From IMG/VR virus record IMGVR_UViG_3300030102_002225, positions 1 to 24,641 of that record: DNA of 24,641 nucleotides. The stretch is one strand, 5' to 3'. Below are positions 7,318 through 12,937 of this stretch, piece after piece (the stretch's first letter is position 1; each line of letters opens with the position of its first letter). This stretch comes from a virus. The notes below the pieces were generated by a model that made no database searches, was not told where the DNA came from, and saw nothing but the letters and a program-made list of their open reading frames with translations. A program made the translations under genes and the position numbers.

Positions 7318-7995
7318 ATGTCTGAGGAAAACACTGCCCCCGTGGGGCAAGATGTTGACGCACAAAAATGGCAAGCAGAGCTTGACGCAATGCGTCGAAA
7401 AAATGCCGAGCTGCTGAAAGAGTACAAAGACTTCAAGGAATCGGTCAAAAGTGTTCCTGACGGTGTTGATGTTCAGGAGCTGCTTGAGTTCAAGCGGTCT
7501 GTTGAGCAGAACAAACTTGAATCAGAAGGCAAGTACACCGAGGCGCGTCAGGCTCTTGAGCAGCAGTTTCGCGAAGCTGCTGAAGCCAAGGACAAGCGGA
7601 TTGCTGAGCTTGAAGCACGAGTCCGCGAGCTTGAGCTGATTGCACCTGCGAACACAGCATTAGCCGATGTTGTGCATGATCCGAGCATCGTATTCAAAGC
7701 AGACCTGCTGAAGCCGGATCAAATTGAGCGCGAAGCTGACGGCACGGTTGTTGTTGTTAATGGTTACGAGCGCAAGCCCATCAACGAGTGGGCCAAGACC
7801 TTGCCTAGCTACATGCAGAAAGCTCCTAAGCCAATGGGCAGCGGTGCGCCTTCAGGACGCAGTGTGAGTGGCGATATTCCACCAGGGACAAAGAATCCTT
7901 TTGCCAAAGAGTCCTACAACCTCACAGAACAGTCGCGGCTTTATCGCACGGACCGGGATATGTATGAGAGGTTGAAAGCTGCTGCTAGCCGTTAA
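7318..7995 (+). CDS. Probable capsid scaffolding protein
   Basis: A 225-residue acidic protein placed directly before the major capsid gene. Residues about 15-110 are almost continuous charged helix with heptad-like spacing (KWQAELDAMRRKNAELLKEY, then EAAEAKDKRIAELEARVREL), that is, a coiled coil. A short beta-like part follows (DGTVVVVNGYERKPINEWAK), then a Gly/Pro/Ser-rich linker and a helical C-terminus (YNLTEQSRLYRTDRDMYERL). Coiled-coil core plus short helical tail before the capsid gene is the usual scaffold architecture. No protease signature is seen. Start at ATG 7318; the leader lacks a strong ribosome site and contains small hairpins. Confidence 0.75.
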   Translation: MSEENTAPVGQDVDAQKWQAELDAMRRKNAELLKEYKDFKESVKSVPDGVDVQELLEFKRSVEQNKLESEGKYTEARQALEQQFREAAEAKDKRIAELEARVRELELIAPANTALADVVHDPSIVFKADLLKPDQIEREADGTVVVVNGYERKPINEWAKTLPSYMQKAPKPMGSGAPSGRSVSGDIPPGTKNPFAKESYNLTEQSRLYRTDRDMYERLKAAASR

Positions 7996-8067
7996 TATGT
8001 TCACTAAGGCAAAGCCGTGCTGAGCCAAACCGGGCCGTGCCCACACCGTAAACATCTTTTTTGAGGA
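7972..8067 (+). promoter_or_regulatory. Leader of the capsid gene: possible promoter and ribosome site
   Basis: The 78 nt between scaffold and capsid genes is one of the largest gaps in the head module. A possible bacterial promoter is TTGAAA (7972-7977) with TATGTT (7996-8001) at 18 nt spacing. GCCGTGC occurs twice (8014-8020, 8034-8040) exactly 20 nt apart, the second inside a small GGGC-CGT-GCCC hairpin. A T-run (8057-8062) is followed by GAGGA (8063-8067), a good Shine-Dalgarno 6 nt before the capsid ATG. The ribosome site is solid. The promoter is speculative. Confidence 0.35.
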
Positions 8068-8073
8068 TCTGTC

Positions 8074-9096
8074 ATGGCGACTCTTCGCTCTGACATCATC
8101 ATCCCCGAGGTATTTACGCCTTACGTCATTGAGCAAACCACTCAGCGTGATGCCTTTCTGGCTAGCGGTGTGGTGCAGCCGATGGCTGAGCTAAATGCTG
8201 CCGAGGATGGTGGTGATTTCGTTCAAGTGCCTTTCTACAAGGCCAACCTGTCAGGCGATTTTGAGCGTCTGACGGATAGCTCTTCCCTGACCCCTGGCAA
8301 GATCAGCGCCGACAAGCAAGTCGCCGCTGTCCTGCACCGTGGCCGTGCCTTTGAGTCACGCGACCTGGCTGCACTGGCTGCCGGTTCTGACCCGATGGCT
8401 GCTATCGGTAACAAGATTGCTGACTACATTGCTAACCAGCGTCAGAAGGACCTGCTGTCCTGCCTGGCTGGAATCTTTGGCGCTGTTGGTGACACCAGCT
8501 CCGCATCTTTCGCAGCCTTGGCTGTTGACGGTGCTTCTGGCGACACCCCCACCCAGCTGACTGCACGTCAGATCGTTGAAGGCCAGTCCCTGCTGGGCGA
8601 CCAAGGCGACAAGCTGGCTGCAATCGTTGTTCACCCTAAGGTGTACTACGACCTGAAAGAGCGCCGTGCTCTGGACATGATCTACGACGATGCAGGCCAG
8701 CCTGACACCGCCGCAGCTCAAGGTTCACTGGCTAACGCCTTTGGTTCCGTTGCCATCCCCACCTTCATGGGAATGCGTGTGATCGTGTCTGCTGATGTGC
8801 AGACTGCTGGCTCCGGTGCTTCCACCGAATATGCCAGCTACATGTTCACCCAAGGTGCCGTTGGCTCCGGTGAGCAACTAGGACTCCAGACAGAAACTGA
8901 CCGTGACATCCTCGCCAAGAGCGATGCCATGTCAATTGATCTGCACTACGTGTACCACCCGATTGGTTCATCGTTCTCCACTTCAGTTTCCAACCCCACA
9001 CGGGCACAACTGGAAACCGTGGGCAACTGGACCAAGGTGTACGAGACCAACAACATTGGCATCGTGCGGATTACCACCACCAGCGCACTTGACTGA
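8074..9096 (+). CDS. Major capsid protein (Gp13-like, HK97 fold)
   Basis: Forms the icosahedral shell. The N-terminus IIIPEVFTPYVIEQTTQRDA, then FLASGVVQPMAEL, GGDFVQVPFYKAN, LTPGKISADKQVAAVLHRGR and LAALAAGSDPMAAIGNKIAD follow the pattern of the Gp13-like major capsid family, with the later IVVHPKVYYDLKERRALDM and GMRVIVSADVQ segments. No N-terminal delta domain is evident, which fits a separate scaffold gene upstream. 340 residues is normal. Codon use is uniform and C-rich compared with nearby genes, consistent with high expression. GAGGA at 8063-8067 gives a good ribosome site. The decoration gene follows 15 nt downstream behind a near-perfect Shine-Dalgarno sequence. Confidence 0.93.
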   Translation: MATLRSDIIIPEVFTPYVIEQTTQRDAFLASGVVQPMAELNAAEDGGDFVQVPFYKANLSGDFERLTDSSSLTPGKISADKQVAAVLHRGRAFESRDLAALAAGSDPMAAIGNKIADYIANQRQKDLLSCLAGIFGAVGDTSSASFAALAVDGASGDTPTQLTARQIVEGQSLLGDQGDKLAAIVVHPKVYYDLKERRALDMIYDDAGQPDTAAAQGSLANAFGSVAIPTFMGMRVIVSADVQTAGSGASTEYASYMFTQGAVGSGEQLGLQTETDRDILAKSDAMSIDLHYVYHPIGSSFSTSVSNPTRAQLETVGNWTKVYETNNIGIVRITTTSALD

Positions 9097-9097
9097 C

Positions 9098-9103
9098 GGA
9101 GGT
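9098..9103 (+). promoter_or_regulatory. Strong Shine-Dalgarno of the decoration gene
   Basis: GGAGGT lies 8 nt before the ATG at 9112. It is the strongest ribosome binding site at a gene start in the window, as expected for a capsid decoration protein made in hundreds of copies. Confidence 0.8.
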
Positions 9104-9111
9104 AACTAACC

Positions 9112-9477
9112 ATGGCATCCATTTTTGAGGCAACAGCAGGCACTCTGATCGGCCCTACCGCGGGTGGATCAGTGACCCAGGCCACCAGCAAATCGACTGG
9201 TGTCACCCTCAACACTGCAACCGGTGTGATCACTTGTGATGACGCCACCCTGAACGCAGGTGTTGAGGTTTCTTTCACTGTCACCAACAGCACTATCGCA
9301 GCGACTGACGTTGTGATCGTGAACCACGCTTCCGGCGGCACCGCTGGTAGCTACTTGGTGCAGGCCAACAGCATCGCTGCTGGATCTTTCAAGATCACCA
9401 TCAGCAACGTTTCTGCTGGCAACCTTGGTGAGGCAATCGTCCTCAACTACGTGGCTCTGAAGGGCGCAAGCTCCTGA
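9112..9477 (+). CDS. Probable capsid decoration protein
   Basis: A 121-residue protein directly after the major capsid gene, with a strong GGAGGT ribosome site. Rich in Ala, Gly, Thr, Ser and Val and predicted all-beta. Blocks such as VEVSFTVTNSTIAATDVVIV, SYLVQANSIAAGSFKITISN and LGEAIVLNYVALKG follow the repeated sandwich pattern of small virion surface domains that coat HK97-type capsids. Residues 1-15 (MASIFEATAGTLIGP) could be an anchoring arm. No membrane or signal segment. The same kind of domain also occurs in phage fibres, so the decoration role is inferred from position and expression signals. Confidence 0.78.
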   Translation: MASIFEATAGTLIGPTAGGSVTQATSKSTGVTLNTATGVITCDDATLNAGVEVSFTVTNSTIAATDVVIVNHASGGTAGSYLVQANSIAAGSFKITISNVSAGNLGEAIVLNYVALKGASS

Positions 9478-9638
9478 TGGGTCTTTTCGCTTTCAAGCGA
9501 ATGCGGGAACGTGAGGCTGCTGCGCAAGTGGTGGCCTCCACCCCCAAACGCAAGACTTCTACTGTGACGCCCGATGGCAGTAACAATCGACGCAACAGCG
9601 GGCGGCGCAAACGCCAACAGCTACATAACGCTGAGTGA
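9477..9638 (+). CDS. Small basic protein overlapping the next gene
   Basis: A 53-residue frame starting at a TGATG overlap with the decoration gene. It begins MGLFAFKRMREREAAAQVVA, continues with Lys/Thr/Ser (STPKRKTSTVTPDGSNN) and ends RRNSGRRKRQQLHNAE. The MGLF-F-KR-RE helix followed by a basic, disordered tail resembles short conserved peptides encoded between capsid and connector genes in related marine phages. The last 65 nt overlap the following connector gene in another frame. It could bind DNA or RNA or be a minor head component; nothing proves this. Confidence 0.6.
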   Translation: MGLFAFKRMREREAAAQVVASTPKRKTSTVTPDGSNNRRNSGRRKRQQLHNAE

Positions 9639-10134
9639 GGCTAATACGTTCGTAGAGGCAATGATCTCCAGCACGGATGTGTCTAAGTGGACCACCGGCA
9701 CTGATGACACACGCAACCGGGCGCTTGCAGCAGCAACGCAACGTCTGGACCGTGAAAGGTTTATAGGGGCAAGGGCAACGGATACGCAAGCACTGCAATG
9801 GCCGCGTACTGGCGTGCGAAAGCCAGATACCTACGTCAATACGTACGCCACTGGCTTCCCATTCAGGATTTCTGAGGATTACTTCACCGATGAAGAGATC
9901 CCAAATCAAATCAAGCGGGCACAGATTGAGCTTGCTGTTTATCTGCACAACAACACGGACGGCATCAGCCTCAGTGGGTTGAACGATTACAAGAGCGTCA
10001 GCATTGGCAGCATTAGCGTCACACCTGACAAGGCCGGTGCAGTCGGTGCAGACCATGTTCCGCCGATGTTTGAAAGGTACTTGACTGGTCTTAGAATTAG
10101 TGGACCAGGCAACATTGCTATTAAACGGAGCTGA
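9574..10134 (+). CDS. Head-tail connector / adaptor protein (DnaT-like fold)
   Basis: A 186-residue neck protein. The pattern GGANANSYITLSEANTFVEA, then ALAAATQRLDRERFIG, DTQALQWPRTGVRKPD and EIPNQIKRAQIELAVYL fits the phage family often annotated as DnaT-like ssDNA-binding, which is really a head-tail adaptor of the gp6/gp15 type that sits under the portal. The ALQWPRTGV and EIPNQIKRAQIELA motifs are the most recognisable. It is the first of five consecutive connector and tail-joining genes. Its ATG lies inside the preceding small gene in another frame. Ribosome site weak, so coupling is likely. Confidence 0.82.
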   Translation: MAVTIDATAGGANANSYITLSEANTFVEAMISSTDVSKWTTGTDDTRNRALAAATQRLDRERFIGARATDTQALQWPRTGVRKPDTYVNTYATGFPFRISEDYFTDEEIPNQIKRAQIELAVYLHNNTDGISLSGLNDYKSVSIGSISVTPDKAGAVGADHVPPMFERYLTGLRISGPGNIAIKRS

Positions 10135-10136
10135 CC

Positions 10137-10367
10137 ATGTACGGAGACCTGAAAGGCGGCTTCGAGTTCATCTCAGACACCGCTGAACACACTGGTCGGT
10201 TTTGCTTGATTTACTTCAAGGAAGACACTGTGATCAGTGCCATCACTGTGCAGAACGCAACCGGCAACAGCTTGGCCGGTGAGACTTTTGTGGCTGACAC
10301 CAAGCTGTCGGGCATCGTGACCAGCATTACGCTGACCAGCGGCGCTTGCCTTGCTTATCGCGTCTGA
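10137..10367 (+). CDS. Small conserved protein, probable virion component
   Basis: A 76-residue predicted all-beta protein. The N-terminus FEFISDTAEHTGRFCLIYFK, a DTVISAITVQNATGNSL middle and the GIVTSITLTSGACLAYRV end form a compact beta pattern. Small proteins of this shape are common beside the capsid and connector genes of marine phages, and I suspect a head spike or decoration, but I know of no proven role. It follows the connector gene after 2 nt and shares one base with the next ATG (TGATG). Confidence 0.7.
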   Translation: MYGDLKGGFEFISDTAEHTGRFCLIYFKEDTVISAITVQNATGNSLAGETFVADTKLSGIVTSITLTSGACLAYRV

Positions 10368-10723
10368 TGGCACTCGCTGATTCGCTGGGCAAGGTTGCAA
10401 CCAACGTCCTGAAGGCGTTGGGTGCTGACGTGACGATCCGTTATGTCACCAGCGGCAGCTACAACACCACGACTGGTTTAAGCGGTGAAACTACCAGCGA
10501 CACCAACGTCAAAGGTATGGTCCAGGCAGTTGCAAAGTCTGAGGTCAACAGCCTGATCGAAGCGCAGGACAAGCGCCTTATCGTTTCTGCGGAAGAGTTG
10601 GCCACAGCCCCTGGGACCAAAGACCGGGTTGTAATCAGTTCTGTTGTGTATCAAATCATTTCAGTCAACACGGTTGAGCAGGACAACACGGCGATCACTT
10701 ATGAGCTGATCCTGAGGGGCTGA
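10367..10723 (+). CDS. Head closure / neck protein (inferred)
   Basis: A 118-residue protein from ATG 10367, which overlaps the previous TGA by one base. The frame is open slightly further upstream, but that part belongs to the preceding gene. An N-terminal helix (LADSLGKVATNVLKAL) is followed by beta strands (VTIRYVTSG, VKGMVQAVAK, RLIVSAEELA, DRVVISSVVYQIISV, ITYELILRG). The short beta-barrel shape between connector and tail terminator fits head closure (Hc1-like) proteins, where DRVVI-x-x-x-VYQI resembles the usual D-x-x-x-ING-x-x-Y turn. Sequence similarity in this class is weak, so position carries most of the weight. Confidence 0.68.
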   Translation: MALADSLGKVATNVLKALGADVTIRYVTSGSYNTTTGLSGETTSDTNVKGMVQAVAKSEVNSLIEAQDKRLIVSAEELATAPGTKDRVVISSVVYQIISVNTVEQDNTAITYELILRG

Positions 10724-11106
10724 TGGCTAAAAAAGAAATCACGATTCTTCAGATCGGTGATTACTGCGAGAGCAAGGTTCAAGAACTTGTCAAAGAAGCA
10801 GGCGTCAAGCTGCGCAACCGAGTTGTTGAGTTGAGCCCTGTTGGTGAAGTCAACGGCGGAACGTTCAAGTCAAATTGGCAACCGCCTGTTTATGTTGACA
10901 AAGGGCTGACCGCCAGGATCGTCAACAATACACAGAATTACGGGGAAGCCATCACTTATGGCGAAAACACGCCGCCATCCTGGGGCCCGCCAGGCTCGTT
11001 CAAATCACGTTTTGGTTTGCCGCAAGGCTGGCCTACTTTGCTTGCTGGCAAAGACGTGCAAAACGCTATCCCTAGCATGTGGAACAGGATTGTCAGTAAG
11101 CCATGA
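10723..11106 (+). CDS. Tail completion / HK97 gp10-like neck protein (inferred)
   Basis: A 127-residue protein between head closure and tail terminator genes, which is where HK97 gp10-like proteins normally sit. It has an N-terminal helix (QIGDYCESKVQELVKEAGVK), the pattern RNRVVELSPVGEVNGGTFKS with an NWQPPV strand, then RIVNNTQNYGEAITYGENTP. The sequence Leu-Ser-Pro-Val...Gly-Gly-x-x-Lys-Ser-x-Trp followed by Asn-Asn-x-x-x-Tyr is the signature of this group. TGATG start, ATGA stop-start with the next gene. Confidence 0.78.
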   Translation: MAKKEITILQIGDYCESKVQELVKEAGVKLRNRVVELSPVGEVNGGTFKSNWQPPVYVDKGLTARIVNNTQNYGEAITYGENTPPSWGPPGSFKSRFGLPQGWPTLLAGKDVQNAIPSMWNRIVSKP

Positions 11107-11522
11107 GCAGTACATATAACGACATCAGGGCTGCGATTGAAGCACGCATTGCCACAGAGATGGCAAGTTCACCCGCGTACCAGGTGAGCTATGAGAACGT
11201 GCCGTTCACCCCACCAAATAACTCAACTTGGATTAAGGTGCAGATCCGGTTTGGGGAGAACGCTTATGCGACGTTGCTTGGCCCTACAACCGGCAGCAAT
11301 CGCCAGGCAGGCATTCTTGTAATTGGCATCTTTAGCCCTATTGGCGTGGGAACCGGCGACAACTTTACACTGGCTGAACGCTTGAAAGACCTGTTTGACC
11401 GGAAGATTGTCAGCCAGATTATTTTTGACGCAGCCAACGGCCCGGCAATCGTCGAAGCTGGCGCACCTGAATCCTTTTTTCAAACAGAGCTAGCCATAAC
11501 ATTCAATGCGTTCGTACAATGA
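11103..11522 (+). CDS. Tail terminator protein (DUF4128-like)
   Basis: A 139-residue protein that should cap the tail tube and join it to the neck. It has an N-terminal helix (YNDIRAAIEARIATEMA), then WIKVQIRFGENAYATLLGPT, SNRQAGILVIGIFSPIGVGT and LAERLKDLFDRKI, ending in ELAITFNAFVQ. This mixed alpha/beta order, with the R-x-x-G-x-L-x-x-x-I-x-x-P-x-G-x-G-x-G core, is characteristic of lambda gpU-like terminators and of DUF4128. ATGA overlap with the upstream gene, 26 nt gap to the tail tube gene. Confidence 0.8.
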   Translation: MSSTYNDIRAAIEARIATEMASSPAYQVSYENVPFTPPNNSTWIKVQIRFGENAYATLLGPTTGSNRQAGILVIGIFSPIGVGTGDNFTLAERLKDLFDRKIVSQIIFDAANGPAIVEAGAPESFFQTELAITFNAFVQ

Positions 11523-11548
11523 GCTGAGCCAACTACCGTACAAACGTT

Positions 11549-12292
11549 ATGGCAACCACTCTGTCCGGTACGTCCGGCGCCCTTTATTACAAGCCTGCTG
11601 GCACTGACAGCACGTTCACTGCATCGAACGTGACTAATGCCAGCAACAACATCATGGTGGGAACCTACCGAAACTTTAAGGTCAACGACAAGGTTTCGTT
11701 TGGTACCGGCACTGGCGGCACTCTGCCTGCTGGGCTTTCTGCCAGCACGGATGTGTTCATCAGAACCTATACCGCATCAACCGGCATCGCTACGTTTTCT
11801 GCCACAGCTGGCGGCACTGAGCTTGCTTTAACTGATGATGGCACGGATGGAACCACGCCGTTCACCATCAAGTTTGCTGAGTTTCAAGCGGTTGGAGCTG
11901 TTCGTGAATGGTCCTTTGAGATCACTCGCGATGAAATTGACGTGACCACTATTGGTCAAACCCTTGGTCAAAATGCACCGTTCAAGACCTACATCACCGG
12001 CTTTGCTGATGGTGAAGGCTCTGCCACCATCTACACCACTGACGACGATACCACTATTGCGTCACGCTTAGTGGAAGACGTGATCCAGCGGATTCAGACC
12101 GGCGTGCAGTTCAAGCTGTACATCGACCGCGTTGTCTCTTCTGGTTCTGTTGATGAAACGGCAAGCCGTTCCATCACGATGGAAGCTGTGCTGACTTCTG
12201 CCAGCTACTCCGTCAACCCAGATGATGCTCAGCAGATTGAAGTTTCATTCCGGCCTTCTGCTGTGCCAACTTTCGATCTTGCTAAGACCTGA
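11549..12292 (+). CDS. Major tail tube protein with an inserted domain
   Basis: A 247-residue structural protein in the tail tube position, just before a terminator and the tail chaperone. The tube core is visible as SGALYYKPAGT near the N-terminus and FAEFQAVGAVREWSFEITRD then EIDVTTIGQTLGQNAPFKTY in the middle, with IQTGVQFKLYIDR and a final EVSFRPSAVPTFDL. Between the first core strand and the AEFQAVGAV strand there is a Gly/Thr-rich insert (about residues 23-110, with NFKVNDKVSFGTGTGGTLPA and STDVFIRTYTASTGIATFSA). This probably folds as a separate beta domain on the tube surface. No strong ribosome site. Confidence 0.85.
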   Translation: MATTLSGTSGALYYKPAGTDSTFTASNVTNASNNIMVGTYRNFKVNDKVSFGTGTGGTLPAGLSASTDVFIRTYTASTGIATFSATAGGTELALTDDGTDGTTPFTIKFAEFQAVGAVREWSFEITRDEIDVTTIGQTLGQNAPFKTYITGFADGEGSATIYTTDDDTTIASRLVEDVIQRIQTGVQFKLYIDRVVSSGSVDETASRSITMEAVLTSASYSVNPDDAQQIEVSFRPSAVPTFDLAKT

Positions 12293-12314
12293 TCGTTTGT
12301 CACCCGTTTGTTTG

Positions 12315-12340
12315 GCCCTGGCTTGCGCTGGGGCTTTTTT
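12315..12340 (+). terminator. Intrinsic terminator after the tail tube gene
   Basis: GCCCTGGC (12315-12322) pairs with GCTGGGGC (12327-12334) around a TTGC loop, eight pairs with two G-U, followed directly by six T residues. It lies 23 nt after the tail tube stop and inside an otherwise co-directional structural operon, so it probably attenuates rather than blocks transcription. Confidence 0.8.
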
Positions 12341-12375
12341 CATGAGTACTATCTGTTTACTGTTCACAGGTTTTT

Positions 12376-12729
12376 ATGTCTTCTAGTGCAAGCGGACGCG
12401 CACTTGATCGCCTTAAGAAAGCTGCAAATCTGACGCCAGTGAAGCGTATTGTGGTCCTGAGTAATGGGGATGAGTTTGTATTTTGGTCGACGCCTTTGAC
12501 CATGGCAGAGCGTGAGCGGGCTCAAAAGCAGGCCAATTCAGACGATGCCAATCAGTATGCTTTGCAGCTTTTGGTCAACAAAGCCACTGACGAAAACGGT
12601 CAGCGGATGTTCAAAGCTGGCGAACTTGCTGAGCTGAAAAATGAAGTGCGTGACGAAGACCTCCAGTCTTTGATGGTTGCCCTGATTACTGGCGAAGGCA
12701 ATGTCACTGAGGATGAGGCAAAAAACTAA
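12376..12729 (+). CDS. Tail assembly chaperone, short form (gpG-like)
   Basis: A 117-residue protein between the tail tube and tape measure genes, the standard place for the lambda G/GT chaperones that coat the tape measure before tube assembly. It has a basic N-terminus (RALDRLKKAANLTPVKRIVV), a beta segment (NGDEFVFWSTPLTMAERERA) and a helical acidic C-terminal part (ELAELKNEVRDEDLQSLMVA) ending in DEAKN. The last codons GCA AAA AAC TAA contain the slippery heptamer A_AAA_AAC right before the stop. It is separated from the upstream gene by a terminator. Annotate together with the frameshifted long form. Confidence 0.85.
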   Translation: MSSSASGRALDRLKKAANLTPVKRIVVLSNGDEFVFWSTPLTMAERERAQKQANSDDANQYALQLLVNKATDENGQRMFKAGELAELKNEVRDEDLQSLMVALITGEGNVTEDEAKN

Positions 12730-12911
12730 GCAAGCTCTTCAAGGATGATTGGCCTTTGAGAGTGCAGATGCGTGTGGCCCGTGAACTGGGTTACACGCTT
12801 TCTGAGCTTTCAAGCAAGATGTCCCGCGAAGAGCTGCAGCTTTGGTGCCTGTTGTTTGAGGTAGAGGCTGAGGAGCAGCAGGAGATGCGCCGGAAAGCCA
12901 AGCGGCGGTAG
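12376..12911 (+). CDS. Tail assembly chaperone, long form by -1 frameshift (gpGT-like)
   Basis: If the ribosome slips one base back at A_AAA_AAC (12720-12726), translation goes on from 12726 in the -1 frame for 61 codons to TAG 12909-12911, giving about 178 residues. The added domain begins LSKLFKDDWPLRVQ, has a helix MRVARELGYTLSEL, then SKMSREELQLWCLLFEVEAE and a basic end (MRRKAKRR). The LSKMSREELQLW-LLFEVE pattern is typical of gpT-type extensions in siphophages. The extension has no good start of its own. Known systems use this mechanism to make a small amount of GT that binds the tape measure. Confidence 0.85.
12720..12762 (+). promoter_or_regulatory. Programmed -1 ribosomal frameshift signal
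   Basis: The slippery heptamer A AAA AAC occupies 12720-12726 in the correct register, ending at the last sense codon before TAA. After an 8-nt spacer (12727-12734) a stem-loop can form: CTCTTCAAGG (12735-12744) with CCTTTGAGAG (12753-12762), ten positions with one G-U and one C-T mismatch, loop of 8 nt. Heptamer, spacer and stem match the canonical arrangement. Confidence 0.85.
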
Positions 12912-12937
12912 ACTTAGCGTGACTCGGTGAGATTCTT

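Noticed and set aside
8946-9341. Minus strand frame across the capsid and decoration genes
   Set aside because: Covers the ends of two strong genes and their Shine-Dalgarno site. Val/Thr pattern is the mirror of the repetitive + strand codons.
9559-10056. 165-codon minus strand frame over the connector gene
   Set aside because: Cys-rich composition without domain pattern, fully opposite a recognised head-tail connector.
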